Source: Corylus avellana
Lineage: Eukaryota; Streptophyta; Magnoliopsida; Fagales; Betulaceae
Length of the DNA stretch: 64,000 nucleotides
Assembly (NCBI RefSeq): GCF_901000735.1
Contig: NC_081546.1
Location: 4,779,001-4,843,000 of the forward strand
Direction: 5' to 3'
Position numbers and translations under genes: made by a program. Positions 1 through 12,165 of the stretch are shown here, in pieces. How positions within the stretch are numbered: position 1 is the first letter of the stretch; each line of letters opens with the position of its first letter. The notes under the pieces are model-generated. The model did no database searches. It was given only the letters and a program-made list of their open reading frames with translations, and had not been told where the DNA came from.

Positions 1-1069
1 AATATATATTTATTACATAAGTTATAGCTTTCTTTGTCTTTTCCTTTTTCCCATTGGTCAACTAAAATTTTAAAATCACTTATTCAAATAGGCACATTTG
101 GAGATGCCATGTAATAATTAATGAATAGTGCTAGCTCGTGGCTCTCGTGGATGATAAGAACGAAGCACTTTCAAAATTAATCTCACATAAAGTTAAGTGT
201 GGCATGTCCAGCCATTTACACAAATACTATCTATCTACTATTTACACTTTTTTTTAAAAAAATAATAATAATAAAAGAAAAATGTGTAAAAATAAAAGGC
301 ACCAATTATTTATGGTAATTGACATAAAAAAATAAATAAATAAATAGTAAAAGAAATTAACATAAAGCCTAAGTTGCCACGTCATAAAAATTTCAAAATA
401 ATGTGAATTTTATTAATTAATACTGTAAAATTTAATCTAATTTCATTTAAAATGGAGAAATCATGTTCTCAAATGTGACACGGAGGAGGTCACGAAGACT
501 ATTGTGTCAGATGTGATAAATATATATAGTTAGACTGGTCTTTTATCTTTATCCTCATTCAAAGATCACAAAGTAATGCGGTTAATTAATTATGTTGAAA
601 TGATAAAAGTTTTCTCAAAAATAGGACCACTAAATCATGTTGGTCCAGTGGATAAACCAATATATAATTCCCACGCCTGCATTAATTCCAGCAGTTATAT
701 GCTTATAATATTCCGACCATTGTTTATTTAATATACGTTAATTGTCCACATGCTAATTAATCCTTAATTAGTATATTTCTTTAGTTTATTAGATATTTTA
801 TCCGTTAGAGAGAAGCCCGAAAATTTATTATAATTTTCCGATTGAATAGTGAGTTTTTATATGTCTTGGACGTCGGTGAAGGCCAAAATGTAATATATAT
901 TTAAAATATGAGATCCTTATCCAATTGAGTGTGAATGTAATGTGATATATAAAGGCCTCATTTCTTACAAATAAATAAATAAATAAAGGCCTCGTTTCTC
1001 AATTGAAAATTGCCATGTCCGCCAAATTAGATTCCAAGAGGACTTAGGGACGCGTGTCCATTATATCAA

Positions 1070-1187
1070 AAGATTTTTTTTTTTTTTTTTTTTGACATGT
1101 CCGCATAAGAGGGAGAGGGGAATTCGAACTAGTGATCTCCGCTTCATTAAGCATAGTCTCAGCCGATTGAGTTACCTCTTGAGAATC
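1070..1187 (-). mobile_element. tRNA-derived SINE
   Basis: Read on the minus strand, this has a tRNA-like A box (GTAACTCAATCGGCTGAG), then a B box (CTAGTTCGAATTCC) about 30 bases later, and ends in a long A tract, seen as a T run on the plus strand at about 1074-1094. This is the layout of a RNA polymerase III SINE. A close relative lies at 40918-41027 on the same strand, and a partial copy of opposite orientation lies near 38540-38630. Confidence 0.7.
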
Positions 1188-1191
1188 ATTA

Positions 1192-1232
<41 letters not shown>

Positions 1233-2405
1233 AAAGGTGTTTAATTATTATATTAAAACTTACTTCTTTTTTGATTGAGACGTACTCAAGTATTTCCCAT
1301 ATTGTCCTAATTTTTAAAATTACTATTAGATCAGTGTAGCCTATCTTTTTTCGGTCTTTTTCTTACTCTCCCACTTTTTACCTCTTTTTTTAATTTGTAG
1401 CTATCAAAAAAATCACATTATTAATGCCCATTCTATTTTCTAGTAACGTAAGGGTTAATACGTACACAAGTTGGCCAGCCATCCGATTAGTGTGGCTAGA
1501 GGTAAGTAATGATAATTTTTTCGTAATTTTTTTACAAAAAAAAATTATCATCACTTTACCTTTGAATATTCCATTCCTATTTTGACGTTTATTTCAATAT
1601 TACTAAAGCGAGTTTGTTTTGACATAAAATATTTTTTTGTTGAAAACATTTTTCAGTATTTAGCTACGGATCAGGAAGAGGGTGTGTGAGAATCGATGGC
1701 CTTTAAGATTGGAATTGAGATCCAATGTAATTAGTTTGCTCATATTTTGCTTGCAAATTGGGCAAACAATTTTTGAGAGAACCATTGTGGAGTCTACCTA
1801 CCTAGGCAAGTGTTGAGGAAGCTTGAGGCCTGCTCGAGCAAGTAGGCCCCATAAGGAGCATCTCACAATATTATGCCAGGAGGTGTGCGTGGAAGAGTGG
1901 TAAAAAATTGTTTACGCATATGAGAAGCATAAACATTTCATGCCTCATGAAGGTTATTTTCCTTAATTAGTCAATTGAAATATTCCAGGTTGGCCAATAT
2001 TTTACACCGGGCCAAACACTCAAAAACAAGAAAAATCTTTTTCCAACAAATATTTTTCGTCGAAACAAATGGGGCCTAAATGCAAAAATATTTTGAGGCA
2101 CAGAAGTCTTACACTTTAGAAGTGATCATCAGGTGCCATCTACAACCTAACAAGAGAAATTACAATTGATAGAGATTAGAGACCATCAAGATAGACCTCG
2201 TTCTTCATTCCAGCATGGTATGTCGAAGCAATATCCAGCACAACTATAAAGGACCTAGGATATATAATTGGTACGTAGCTTTCGGGATTAAGCTTAACTC
2301 ATGAGAAAGAAAATTAAAGGGTACCTATATATATCTCTATCAATTTCTTTTGTTTTGTTATTTTTCTCCCCAAATATCAAAAAACTTATAATTCTATAAT
2401 TCCCA

Positions 2406-2442
<37 letters not shown>

Positions 2443-3929
2443 TTTATTTCTAAATGCAATTCCAAACATGCTCAATTATAAGGTGGATTAACAGGATTGC
2501 TACACTTACAAGACTATAGTTTACATATTTCGTACGGCATTAGAAATTTAGAATAGTACTGATGAATTCATATCCTGCATTTACGGAGTGGGATTCAAAA
2601 CATAAGAGGCTGATAATTTACTTTTACCTTCGATCTGTAGATAGCACGTGATTAGTTGTTTTATTTATTAATACACATATAAGAATATTATTGACGCATG
2701 CATGCAGCTTTCAATGTAAATGGATAAATAAATAGATTAACTTGAAAGATTCCTTTTCTATTGTCTTTGTTAATTGTTACGATCGAGATCGGAGATCACT
2801 TTGTGGAACAAAATTTTAACTTTAGATATCGCTTTAGTAGGCTTTATATCGGTTCTTGTTAAACTTTTTTTCTTTTTAAATAAAAAAAGAAATCAATAAT
2901 TACTAAACCTTGCCGCAAAGAGAGAGAAAAAGAGCCTAGAATCTTTTGACAAAAGCTTGAATCTTTCGATAAAAGAAGATTATTGGAATCGGACCTGGTA
3001 AATGGTAATGTTCATCACAATTGTTTGAAAATGGCGAAGGAGATAATTGAAAACCCACGTGCTTTCATCGTAATAATTATTAATGTTTCCTTGTCTTCAT
3101 GTCTATAGTGTCTAGCTACCACATGCTTACTCAAGTAAATAATATCTTATTAAAAAAAAAAAAAAAGTAAATAATATCTCGGTTTAATTTCACTTTTCAC
3201 TACAACAAATATATACCGATCTCATGAGCTCTGTTTATTACTGTTTTTTTTATAATATATTTTGTGAGTATTTTGTGTTTTGAGTTGTTTGTTCATGTTT
3301 TTGTTTTAAAAAAATAAAAATAAATAATAATTGTTATAACAAAGTCACTAGCTACTTCGAAGACAGAAACAAACTTTTCCTTCATATATAGAAAATACAT
3401 GGGATATTGTAATGTGTGGCAAAAGTAACATTAATTCTAAGGAAATGGCATCATGAGATTACCTTAAATCAAAGTTATTACTGGCGCCACTAGCTTTCTA
3501 TAAGAGGAAAACATCAGATTTTGGGACACTCGCGGAGCTAACAGATCGAACTCGATCGGCCGGAACAAATGAGAAATTCTGGAGATAATCAAAAGCAGTT
3601 GAAGATGGAGATCGAGCTAGTTTAGAGTATTGAAGAAATTCAAAGCAGGCCATCGGGTTTCCTTGATTTTATATGCCTCATCATATAATTTTAATTTGTT
3701 AGTACAAGGAAAAAAAATGAAGTACAACGATGTACTACTGCATCTTACTTGCTAAAATACTTTATCCTTCCTCCCACCGAACCATACCATCTGATATCTT
3801 AGAGTTAAATGTTCACTTGTTTTAAAAGTTTAACTTATTAGAGGGGTTGTTTATATCATTTAATTCACCCCGAAGCTTGAAATATTTCACGTGTTATTTG
3901 GCCCTACACGTGGGAATCGAGAAGTGTTA

Positions 3930-4115
3930 AAATATTAATTTAATGATTAAATCTATCTCTTTAATTATATTAACTTAATCTTTTGAAAAAAAATGATAAT
4001 TTAACATAATATCATACCAAAAGTTTTGAGTTCGAACCTTATCTCTCTAATTTACATTATATTTTAATTAAATATTTCAAGTATTGAATCTTACTAGCTT
4101 ATTCAAAAAAAAAAA
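3930..4115 (+). mobile_element. Degenerate SINE-like repeat
   Basis: It contains a B-box-like GAGTTCGAACC preceded by an AT-rich body with a weak trace of the common plant SINE motif (tggtatcag region), and ends in a long A tract. A diverged copy lies at 29895-30060, where the block around it is also duplicated, so the SINE probably predates that duplication. Confidence 0.45.
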
Positions 4116-4273
4116 AAAAAGAAAAAAAAAAAGAGCCTAGATGTGTTTGAGCAACCCTGTCTTGTTGAGTTCCACACCCACCGTAATTTAGTTGAGAATG
4201 TTAGGTCAACATTGTTATTAGAGAATTATAAGATAAAAATATGTCATCAAGAAAACGCAATTAAGTCAAATAT

Positions 4274-5027
4274 GGAAGACAGAATACCCTAGCCCCCTTC
4301 GAGTGTGATCCTCCCTTCCCCTTTTTTCCTTGTTTTTGTTTTAGATTTTGTTTAGACTCCAACAGCAACGCCCAACCTCCTCCACCGCTTTGGCCGTCTA
4401 CTCCACCTCACTGTTCGTTTCCCTTCACAATCTTTTGGCTTTGTCAATTTCTACAAGGGTTCTTAAATTAGTTTTTTCCGAAGTAGATCTACGTTTTCGC
4501 CGCCGGTCCAAGTCCTATACGTGTCATTACACCTTCTTCCTCAGCGTCAACGAGTCCTGTAAACAACATACGTTTTCCCTCCAATTGGCACGTGATGGTT
4601 GTAGTTCGAACGCGCTGAAGCGTGGATCATGTGAACCTCAAACGCTTTTGTTTGAGCTTGCCGCTGCTATTTGTGGTTTTTTGTTTTTTGTTTGTTTATG
4701 TTGTTCTGACTTTTAAGTTGAGGACGGATAATTTTTGGTGTGAGGGCTTATCTCTCACGGCCAGTTAAATAAAACTTTTTTTGTAAGGATATGATTTACC
4801 CATGTCTTAAATATAATATGTCAGGAGCAGATCTATGCCATAAATGAAGTTTGTACATTGGTGAGATTAGAGGTCATAGATACGACTTTGTAACCACATA
4901 ACTTTTGCCTATGTTTTTAAGAGCTTTATGCTCTGTGAATTGTGATGTAAGAACTTTCTGCTTTGAATCATTTATAGAATGAGAAGAGATTTACCTATTA
5001 AAAAAAAAAAAAAAAGAAGGAAGACAG
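4274..5027 (+). mobile_element. Poly-A retro-insertion with target duplication
   Basis: A 736-bp segment (4283-5018) ends in an A-rich tail and is bounded by the 9-bp direct repeat GGAAGACAG (4274-4282 and 5019-5027). The duplicated block at about 30260-30290 has a single GGAAGACAG and no insert, so it shows the empty site. Target-primed reverse transcription by LINE machinery makes exactly these marks. The insert has a 122-codon frame opened by a TTG codon at 4348 with no recognisable domain. It could be the 3' end of a LINE or a processed copy of a host transcript; I cannot tell which. Confidence 0.75.
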
Positions 5028-5856
5028 CATACAAACATATATGGTGGGTTACATGAAGAGAATTGGGCTCAAATTAAACCCAATCACCACACCAAATTAT
5101 ACAACTCTAACCCCTGCTCATTATTCTTAATTAAGACCATGCAGTAACCACATGCTTGAGCCCAATCCACATGCATTCGCAGGCTACCTAAAACAAGATC
5201 CAAAAATTTGCTCATCTTGGAGCCCACAAAACACACAAGTTAACACACCGATCGAAGCAGAGCAGTGTGAGCCTTGTTCTTTCTTCATCTTCCTCGCTAG
5301 GTCTCTTCATCATCATCAGCTCATTTCCTCTCTTTCACGTGGCAGTGGTGGTCAACCTTATTCCAGGATCCAGGCAAGCCGAGGAGTTGACGTTTAGTTG
5401 CGCATCACAGCACGTGAATAACGAGAATTGAGAACTTTAGATTTGAGCCGTAAAACAGAAAAAGAAAAATAATAATAATAATAATTCAGTTTTACCTCAC
5501 TATTCACAAAAAAGTCAAGCTTAATATGAGATTCTCATATTTCTCAATCATGGCCGTCCAATTTTATCCAACGCTTTACATAGTGTTATGCGTCTCACTA
5601 TAAAATAATTAATAAAATATTATTTAACTTTTAAAAGAAAATAAAAAATAAAATAATTAAAAATTAAAATAAAAGAATAAAAACAATGGTGGCCGGCCAC
5701 CCCAGTTGAGCCATGGGGTGGCTTCGGCCACCCCAGACAGGCCTGTCTAGGGTGGCCAAAGCCACCCCATGGCCCTTAGGGGTAGTTTGGCCACCCCAAA
5801 AAGCTAATTTATTTTTTTTTTATTATTATTATTATTTTTTAAAATTTGGCACTTGG

Positions 5857-6805
5857 CACTACAAAAATACAATTTTTTTGTGACTGGAGTTTTCTGACGT
5901 GACCCTCCTATCGTGTGTCGATTGTCAGAGGCATAGCTGACAGGAAAATTTTTTTCCTGAAGTGTTACTGTGTAGCACATCAGGAAATTTAAAAAATTAA
6001 TTAAAATTTTTTTTAAAAAAAAAAAAAAAAAATTCTGGAATTTTTATTTTTTCAATTAAAAAATGTATTAATTAATTTATTTATTTTTGTAATTTATTGA
6101 GCGGTTCAGAGAAACGAATTTCTCTGCACCACTTGTTGGTGCAGAGTCTCCGCATAGTCTTCTCTGCAGAGAAACCCAACAAATTTGTTGGGTTTCTCTG
6201 CACCACGAAAATGGAGGCCTTGTTTCTGCAAAAAATTTCTCCTAAATCTTTTCTCCATTTTCTCACTTCTTTTCGATTTCCATTTTCAAAAACCTAAACC
6301 CACACCCAAAAATCTTCAAACAATCAAAAACCCAAAACAATCCGAAAAATCAAAAACCTAAACGTCCAACTCAACAAATCTTCAAAAACATAAAAAAAAT
6401 CTTCTTATCTTCTCCTCTTCTTCTTCTTCTCTTCTCTTCTCCTTTTTTTTTTTTTTTTTTTTTTTTTTTTNNNNNNNNNNNNNNNNNNNNNNNNNNNNNN
6501 NNNNNNNNNNNNNNNNNNNNNNNNNNNNNNNNNNNNNNNNNNNNNNNNNNNNNNNNNNNNNNNNNNNNNNNNNNNNNNNNNNNNNNNNNNNNNNNNNNNN
6601 NNNNNNNNNNNNNNNNNNNNNNNNNNNNNNNNNNNNNNNNNNNNNNNNNNNNNNNNNNNNNNNNNNNNTTTTTTTTTTTTTCTGACGCACTAAAACTGGT
6701 GCGTTAGAAATTTCTGACGCGCCAGTTTGGCACGTCAGAAAATGCTGACGTGGCAAAAAAAATGTACTATTTGCCACGTCAGAAAATAGCAATTTTTTTG
6801 TAGTG
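5857..6805. mobile_element. CACTA-like (En/Spm) non-autonomous element
   Basis: It starts CACTACAAAAATACAATTTT and ends AATTTTTTTGTAGTG, terminal inverted repeats typical of plant CACTA transposons, and is flanked by the 3-bp duplication TGG (5854-5856 and 6806-6808), the expected size for this superfamily. Subterminal TCTGACG / GACGTGGCA motifs repeat in both orientations, and an inner palindrome of GGTTTCTCTGCA lies near 6115-6205. No transposase frame is visible, though 198 bases are unknown. It sits inside the fold-back element at 5525-7152. Confidence 0.75.
6471..6668. other. Assembly gap (198 N)
   Basis: Run of N flanked on both sides by long T homopolymers, so the gap probably reflects failure to read through poly-T. 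Apparent frames that span it are artefacts. Confidence 0.99.
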
Positions 6806-7159
6806 TGGCCAACCCCATGGCCCTTGGGGGTGGATCGGCCACCCCCAAGGGACAAAAAAATTGATCCACCCTAAATAGTAGTCTTTCTTTTTTTTTTTTT
6901 TGATTTGGCCCGCCAGGGGTGGCCGATCACCCGAGACCATGGCCACTAGCCCGGTTTGGGGTGGCGAGCGGCTCCCCAATGGCTCCAGCGGGTGGCCAAT
7001 CACCCGTTAGTTTTTTTTTATTATTTTTAATTTTTTTTTTTAAAAGTTAAATAATATTTTATTAATTATTTATAGTGGAACACGTGGCACTCTGTAGATC
7101 ATTGGATAAACTTGGAAGGCTAGGATTGAAATATGAGAATCTCATATTCCTCCTCTAAT

Positions 7160-7317
7160 GAGTAGTGATTAACTGAACACTAGCGTACATGAACAGTGTG
7201 CATACCAGTGTTCATATATTATTATTATTATTTTTACTGTTTAAATAATATTTTATAATATATGAACACTGGCGTGCACACTGTTCATGCACGTTAGTGT
7301 TCAGTTAATCACTACTC
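7160..7317. mobile_element. Short MITE with ~60-bp terminal inverted repeats
   Basis: GAGTAGTGATTAACTGAACA at the left end is inverted at the right end (GTTCAGTTAATCACTACTC), and the two arms pair for about 60 bases around an AT-rich loop. CCTCTAAT occurs just outside both ends (about 7152-7159 and 7320-7327), an 8-bp duplication as hAT elements make. It has no coding capacity. Confidence 0.65.
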
Positions 7318-7329
7318 CCCCTCTAATAT

Positions 7330-8640
7330 GAGGGGATCCAGATCCTTTTTCGGACCCAAAACAATTAATGCTTTCACTTTTGGTAATTTAGAGCCTTTGT
7401 TTGAGGACAAATTAAAAAGCTAGGAATACGATCAAAATTGTCCAAAGCTAGTGTGAGAGAGAAAATTGATAGTCACAAATCAGCTGGCACTTGGAAATGT
7501 AATTTAATAGAGGATGAAAACTTACAAAAAAAAATAATAACAATAATAGAGGATGTAACAAAAGAGAGAAAAAAAAATTATGGTTACAAGCATTCTCTTT
7601 AGGCTCTTTATTGTGAAAAAAATTCTTGTTTTAGGGAGTTAATTAAACATATTAAAATATGCTTATTCTTTACTCTTCAACAAGTTCACTTCTCGAATCA
7701 TAAAAAAATTCAAAATTTAATATTCTACTAATTTCTTCATGATTCTCTCTCCCCCAATGACGAAAATACCCTTAATAATTTTTTTTTTTTTTTTTAAAAA
7801 AAAAACCTAGGGTATGGAAATTTAAAATTTTTTCTTAAAGATTTTTTTTTGGTTTGTTTTTTAGATTTATTAAAGTATATATTTTTGTCTTATTGAAAAA
7901 CATCTAGGGTCATTTTTGTTTTTTTATTAGCCTTGGGAGAGACATTATCCCAATTAAAAGTTTGGAGAAGACATTGTCAATTGAGTGGTACATTGATGAG
8001 GATATAAAGACTTTTCCCAAAAATATATTTTAAGTGGATCTCTAGTTAGGAAAGCAAGATATAGGAGATTTGAAAAAATGAGTAGTTTAAATTGAAAGAG
8101 ATATTTTTTTAATTAAAATAGAGAGTAAATTTTGAAAACGGGACGAGAATACTCTACCTACCCCAAATTCATATGTCAATACACAAATCATGCACTCGGA
8201 AAAAATAGAGTATCCGGGTATATATATAAAAGGATGATTAATTAGTTCAGCAGCGACGAATTGTTGTAGCATCAAATCAAGGCTCAAATCAACGACGAAT
8301 TGTCCAGATCATGACTTGGCATCAAATCGCACCTTAATTAAGTTGAGACTGAATCATGTACACCATAATAATGTGGGTCGCAGGGGACACCCCAATTATA
8401 TGTATATAGGATATAGCTAGTTAGCGATGGAAAGAGAAAATTTTGAATATATATAAGATCAACAGAGAGAGGATTTCCAAAGTTATTTTATTCATGTGTC
8501 TACGAATCAAAGCTCACAAGGAGGAAAACAACAAGAACGTACAGAAATAGGAAACAATTCAAACGACTGCTCAAATCATAAAAAACGACATTGAAATTAA
8601 AGGTTGATCATTTCGTAGACGACATTGAAGGTTCAAGCAC
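7330..8640. other. Intergenic, 3' flank of laccase copy 1
   Basis: AT-rich with poly-A and poly-T tracts. No gene, RNA or clear repeat is seen. The part from about 8290 to 8640 resembles 33170-33540 downstream of laccase copy 2, so it holds the 3' UTR and terminator region of copy 1. Confidence 0.5.
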
Positions 8641-8832
8641 AAGCTTTTCATAACTATTTAGGAGGACAATCAGGGAAATTACGCGGGCGTGGCAGAATTT
8701 TTTGGTCAGGGCCTTCCCCATCCTTCACAATGATAACACCGCTCATCCCCCAACTCGAATGCCGTTCCAAATGACAGTGCATAAACCAAACCCCTGAAAA
8801 ACATCGCCATGTCATTATTCACAAATATCCAT

Positions 8833-8852
8833 TATATATATATATATATATA
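8833..8852. repeat. (TA)n tract in intron 6 of laccase copy 1
   Basis: Short TA microsatellite in the last intron. The same intron of copy 2 (33722-33768) and copy 3 (50796-50845) carries a longer TA tract, so the tract is ancestral and has changed length in each copy. Confidence 0.8.
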
Positions 8853-9134
8853 GTGGGCTGTGAGATAAAGACAAAAGAGAGAGAGAGTACCAGGATTATC
8901 GGCTTTGAATCTAATAGCAGCCCATCCATTCTTAGGAACTCCGATGGTGTTAACTGCCGGTGGATATGTGATATTGCAAGTTCCAGGGGAAGTATTGGGG
9001 TCCCAATTGCCATCACCCGTCCCAACCAAAAAGAAGCTATAACCATGAAGATGCATCGGATGATTCTCCGCATTCCCAACATTAGTCCCTTGGAACACTA
9101 TTTCCACGTTTGCCCCATAATCTATCATAAGTGC

Positions 9135-10294
9135 TGTAGCAACCCAGATTTTTAAAGTCTTATTTTAGAGATATTAAATTGATGCTATGATTATATTAAT
9201 ATTCATATTAGGTAATGGCATTTACTTTGAGGTTGAGATATTTATTGATGATATTAGGTAATAATATTTATTCTTGGGGAACTTATTAGATCTTATGAAT
9301 ATTATTGGAATGAATATTGATTTGAGGTTATTATATCATGATGATGATTTTATATTGATTATTTTATTGGGAGATTTAAGAGATATGATAATTGATGATT
9401 GATTGGTATAATTTGGAGTATGATTGTAATAATTGGTGATATAATAGGATAGTAAATGGTAGGTATAAGGATGGTAGAATAAGAAGGTAGAATAGTATAG
9501 GGTTGGTGAAATAGTATAGGGTTGGTAGAATAGTATAGGGTTGGTGGAATAGTATAGGGTTGGTGGAATAGTATAGGGTTGGTGAAATAGTAAAATGAGG
9601 GTATAATTGTAAATTGAAGGTAGAATAGTGATTGATTTTATGAGTAAGGAATTTGTGGGATTCAGATTATTAAGGGAAATTAGGTGAGAATAATATTTAA
9701 TATTTTATTAGATTTGTTTTTTATAAATCGGAGTGAAACCTAACTTTCACGCCTACTTTTCCCCATTTTTTCTTCACAGCAGCCCCACACCCACTTATTC
9801 TCATACTTTGAATTATTAACTGATGCTTGTTTTTCTCTCTCCTCCCTTCAATCACGCTTATCCTTCATTCTTTACCAATATTATATTTCTTTTATTAATT
9901 TTCACCAACCCACTTGCCGACAACTCTCACTCACCTACTCCCACTCTTTCTTTCTTATTACTATTTTATTCATATTATATTATTTTTCTTTTCTTCTTTC
10001 TTTTCTTGCCGACAACTCTCACTCTTTCTTTCTTATTCATATTATTTTATTCTTATTATATATTTTTTTCTTTCTTCTTTCTTTTCTCCTTGCCGACATC
10101 TCTCACCTACTCCACCTTTTTCTTTCCTTTCTTCTTCTTTCTTCATTCCATCTTACTTTATTTCGCATATTTAATTCATCTCTCCTGCTCAACATATTGC
10201 TTCATCATAGAATTTACGTGAGTAAGAGAGGAGAGAAACCGAGAGTGAGATGGAATTTAAGACAGAGAGCTGAAGAGGAAGAAAGAGAGTTTAG

Positions 10295-10329
<35 letters not shown>

Positions 10330-10776
10330 TCAGTGAAGAGATTGTTATGGGTATGGACCAACTGCAGTAGAACGGGTTTCAAGTAATTACCTTTGATGAT
10401 CCATTCATGTAATCCACTGTAAGTATTCTTACTTACTGAGTATGATATTGATATCCAATAATACGGATTTTTGTGGTTTTATAACTTGTCTATCATTTTG
10501 CTATATATGATTCAACAATGATTTATATTGTCGGAAATCAATTGACTCACTACTTCACAGTTTTTTTGTAGTGCTTGCAGGAATGGAAAAATCAAGGTAA
10601 TTATGCAGTTGTGATTAGAGATTCATATTGAGATGTACAGAGATTCCAAGTTGGTTAAGTTTTGTCTAGAGTTTAGACTGTCGGATAGATTTGTATAAAT
10701 GCCTTGTACGACATAGCTTTGGGTATTTTTGAATAAAGAAAAGTATTTTAACAGTATTTTTTTGTATTGATAATTA
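9135..10776 (+). repeat. LTR-A copy 1 (5' outer LTR, end truncated)
   Basis: Starts TGTAGCAACCC like the 3' LTR at 22089. It holds the 19-bp minisatellite near 9489-9590, then a long pyrimidine-rich part (TTTCTTTCTTCTT runs), a (GA)n tract near 10300 and the conserved ATTGACTCACTACTTCACAG segment. It breaks off in TATTGATAATTA, without the terminal CAGTTTTTCCGC...GTTACA part and without a primer site, and runs straight into an inverted copy. The left half resembles copies 5 and 6 and the right half copies 2-4, so it looks recombinant. Frames of Ser/Phe/Leu-rich protein here are composition artefacts. Confidence 0.8.
9486..9592 (+). repeat. 19-bp minisatellite in LTR-A
   Basis: About five copies of GGGTTGGTGGAATAGTATA with single-base variants. 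The same array is in LTR-A copy 5 (about 20488-20592) and, longer, in copy 6 (about 22425-22582), but it is absent from the inverted copies 2-4. Confidence 0.85.
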
Positions 10777-12165
10777 ACGATCTCATATAGCGGAAAACTG
10801 TAATTATCAATACAAAAAAATACTGTTAAAATACTTTTCTTTATACAAAAATACCCAAAGCTATGTCGTACAAGGCATTTATACAGATCTATCCGACAGT
10901 CTAAACTCTAGACAAAACTTAACCAACTTGGAATCTCTGTACATCTCAATATGAATCTCTAATCACAACTGCATAATTACCTTGAATTTTCCATTCCTGC
11001 AAACACTACAAAATTGTGAAGTAGTGAGTCAATTGATTTCCGACAATATAAATCATTGTTGAATCATATATAGCAAAATGCTAGACAAGTTATAAAACCA
11101 CAAAAATCCGTATTATTGGATATCAATATCATACTCAGTAAGTAAGAATACTTACAGTGGATTACATGAATGGATCATCCAAGGTAATTACTTGAAACCC
11201 GTTCTGCTGCAGTTGGTCCATACCCATAACAATCCCTTCACTGACTTTCTCTCTCTCTCTCTCTCGCCTAACCTCTCTTTCTTCCTCTTCAGCTCTCTGT
11301 CTTAAATTCCATCTCACTCTCGGTTTCTCTCCTCTCTTACTCACGTAAATTCTATGATGAAGCAATATGTTGAGCAGGAGAGATGAATTAAATATACGAA
11401 ATAAAGTAAGATGGAATGAAGAAAGAAGAAGAAAGGAAAGAAAAAGGTGGAGTAGGTGAGAGTTTGTCGGCAAGGAGAAAAGAAAGAAGAAAGAAAAAAT
11501 ATATATAATAAGAATAAAATAATATAAATAAGAAAGAAAGAGTGAGAGTTGTCGGGGGAGAAAAGGAGAAAAGAAAAAATAATATAAAATAAGAATATAA
11601 AAAGGATTAAGAAAGAAGTTTAGGTGTGAACTCAAAGTTTAGGTTTGAATAAAAAAAAGGAATAAGAAAGAAAAAGTGGGAACATTGTTCGGCAAGTGGG
11701 TTGGTGAAAATGAATAAAGAAAAAACAAGCATCAGTTAATAATTCAAAGTATGAGAATAAGTGGGTGTGGGGCTGCTGTGAAGAAAAAATGGGGAAAAGT
11801 AGGCGTGAAAGTTAGGTTTCACTCCAATATATTAAAAACAGATCTAATAAAATATTAAATATTATTCTCACCTAATTTCCCTTAATAATCTGAATCCCAC
11901 AAATTCCTTACTCATAAAATCAATCACCAATTATTACAATCATACTCCAAATTATACCAATCAATCATCAATTATCATATCTCTTAAATCTCCCAATAAA
12001 ATAATCAAAATAAAATCATCATCATGATATAATAACCTCAAATCAATATTCATTCCAATAATATTCATAAGATCTAATAAATTCCTCAAGAATAAATATT
12101 ATTACCTAATATCATCAATAGATATCTCAACCTCAAAGTAAATGCCATTACCTAATATGAATATT
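10777..12165 (-). repeat. LTR-A copy 2, inverted, cut by a sequence gap
   Basis: Reverse complement of LTR-A: begins ACGATCTCATATAGCGG and runs to the AATATT/N boundary. With copy 1 it forms an inverted repeat whose centre is at about 10776. The minisatellite is missing. The end with the TGCTACA terminus is lost in the gap. Confidence 0.8.

Larger units (their letters stand above)
1..5260. repeat. Intergenic block duplicated elsewhere in the window
   Basis: No gene is supported here. The sequence resembles 38290-42950 (upstream of laccase copy 2) in the same order: the start matches about 38300, the stretch near 600-720 matches about 39555-39740, and the part at 3400-3720 matches 42500-42780. 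Its right part (3380-5260) also matches 29190-30500, upstream of copy 1. It is best read as the far-upstream flank of a laccase unit. It holds a SINE at 1070-1185, (TA)n tracts near 1197-1230 and 2410-2440, a second SINE-like piece at 3930-4110 and a poly-A retro-insertion at 4283-5018. Short open frames here have no recognisable domain. Confidence 0.55.
5525..7152. mobile_element. Fold-back element with GGTGGCC-rich arms (host of a nested CACTA MITE)
   Basis: The left arm (about 5525-5800) and right arm (about 6806-7152) are inverted copies. Both outer ends carry the ATATGAGAATCTCATAT-type palindrome, then TATTTAACTTTTAAAAG and its complement, then GC-rich runs of GGCCACCCC and its complement. 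No transposase frame is present. Relatives of the same style lie at 46943-47402 and 62096-62702. A 198-N gap falls inside it. The class (Mutator-like or hAT-like) is not certain. Confidence 0.65.

Noticed and set aside
6382..6855. 157-codon minus-strand frame
   Set aside because: It spans a run of N and poly-T inside a MITE.
9823..10221. Ser/Phe/Leu/Tyr-rich frames in LTR-A (also 11162-11635, 16911-17192, 18882-19257)
   Set aside because: They come from the CT/TTC-rich part of the LTR, differ between LTR copies by frame shifts, and have no domain.
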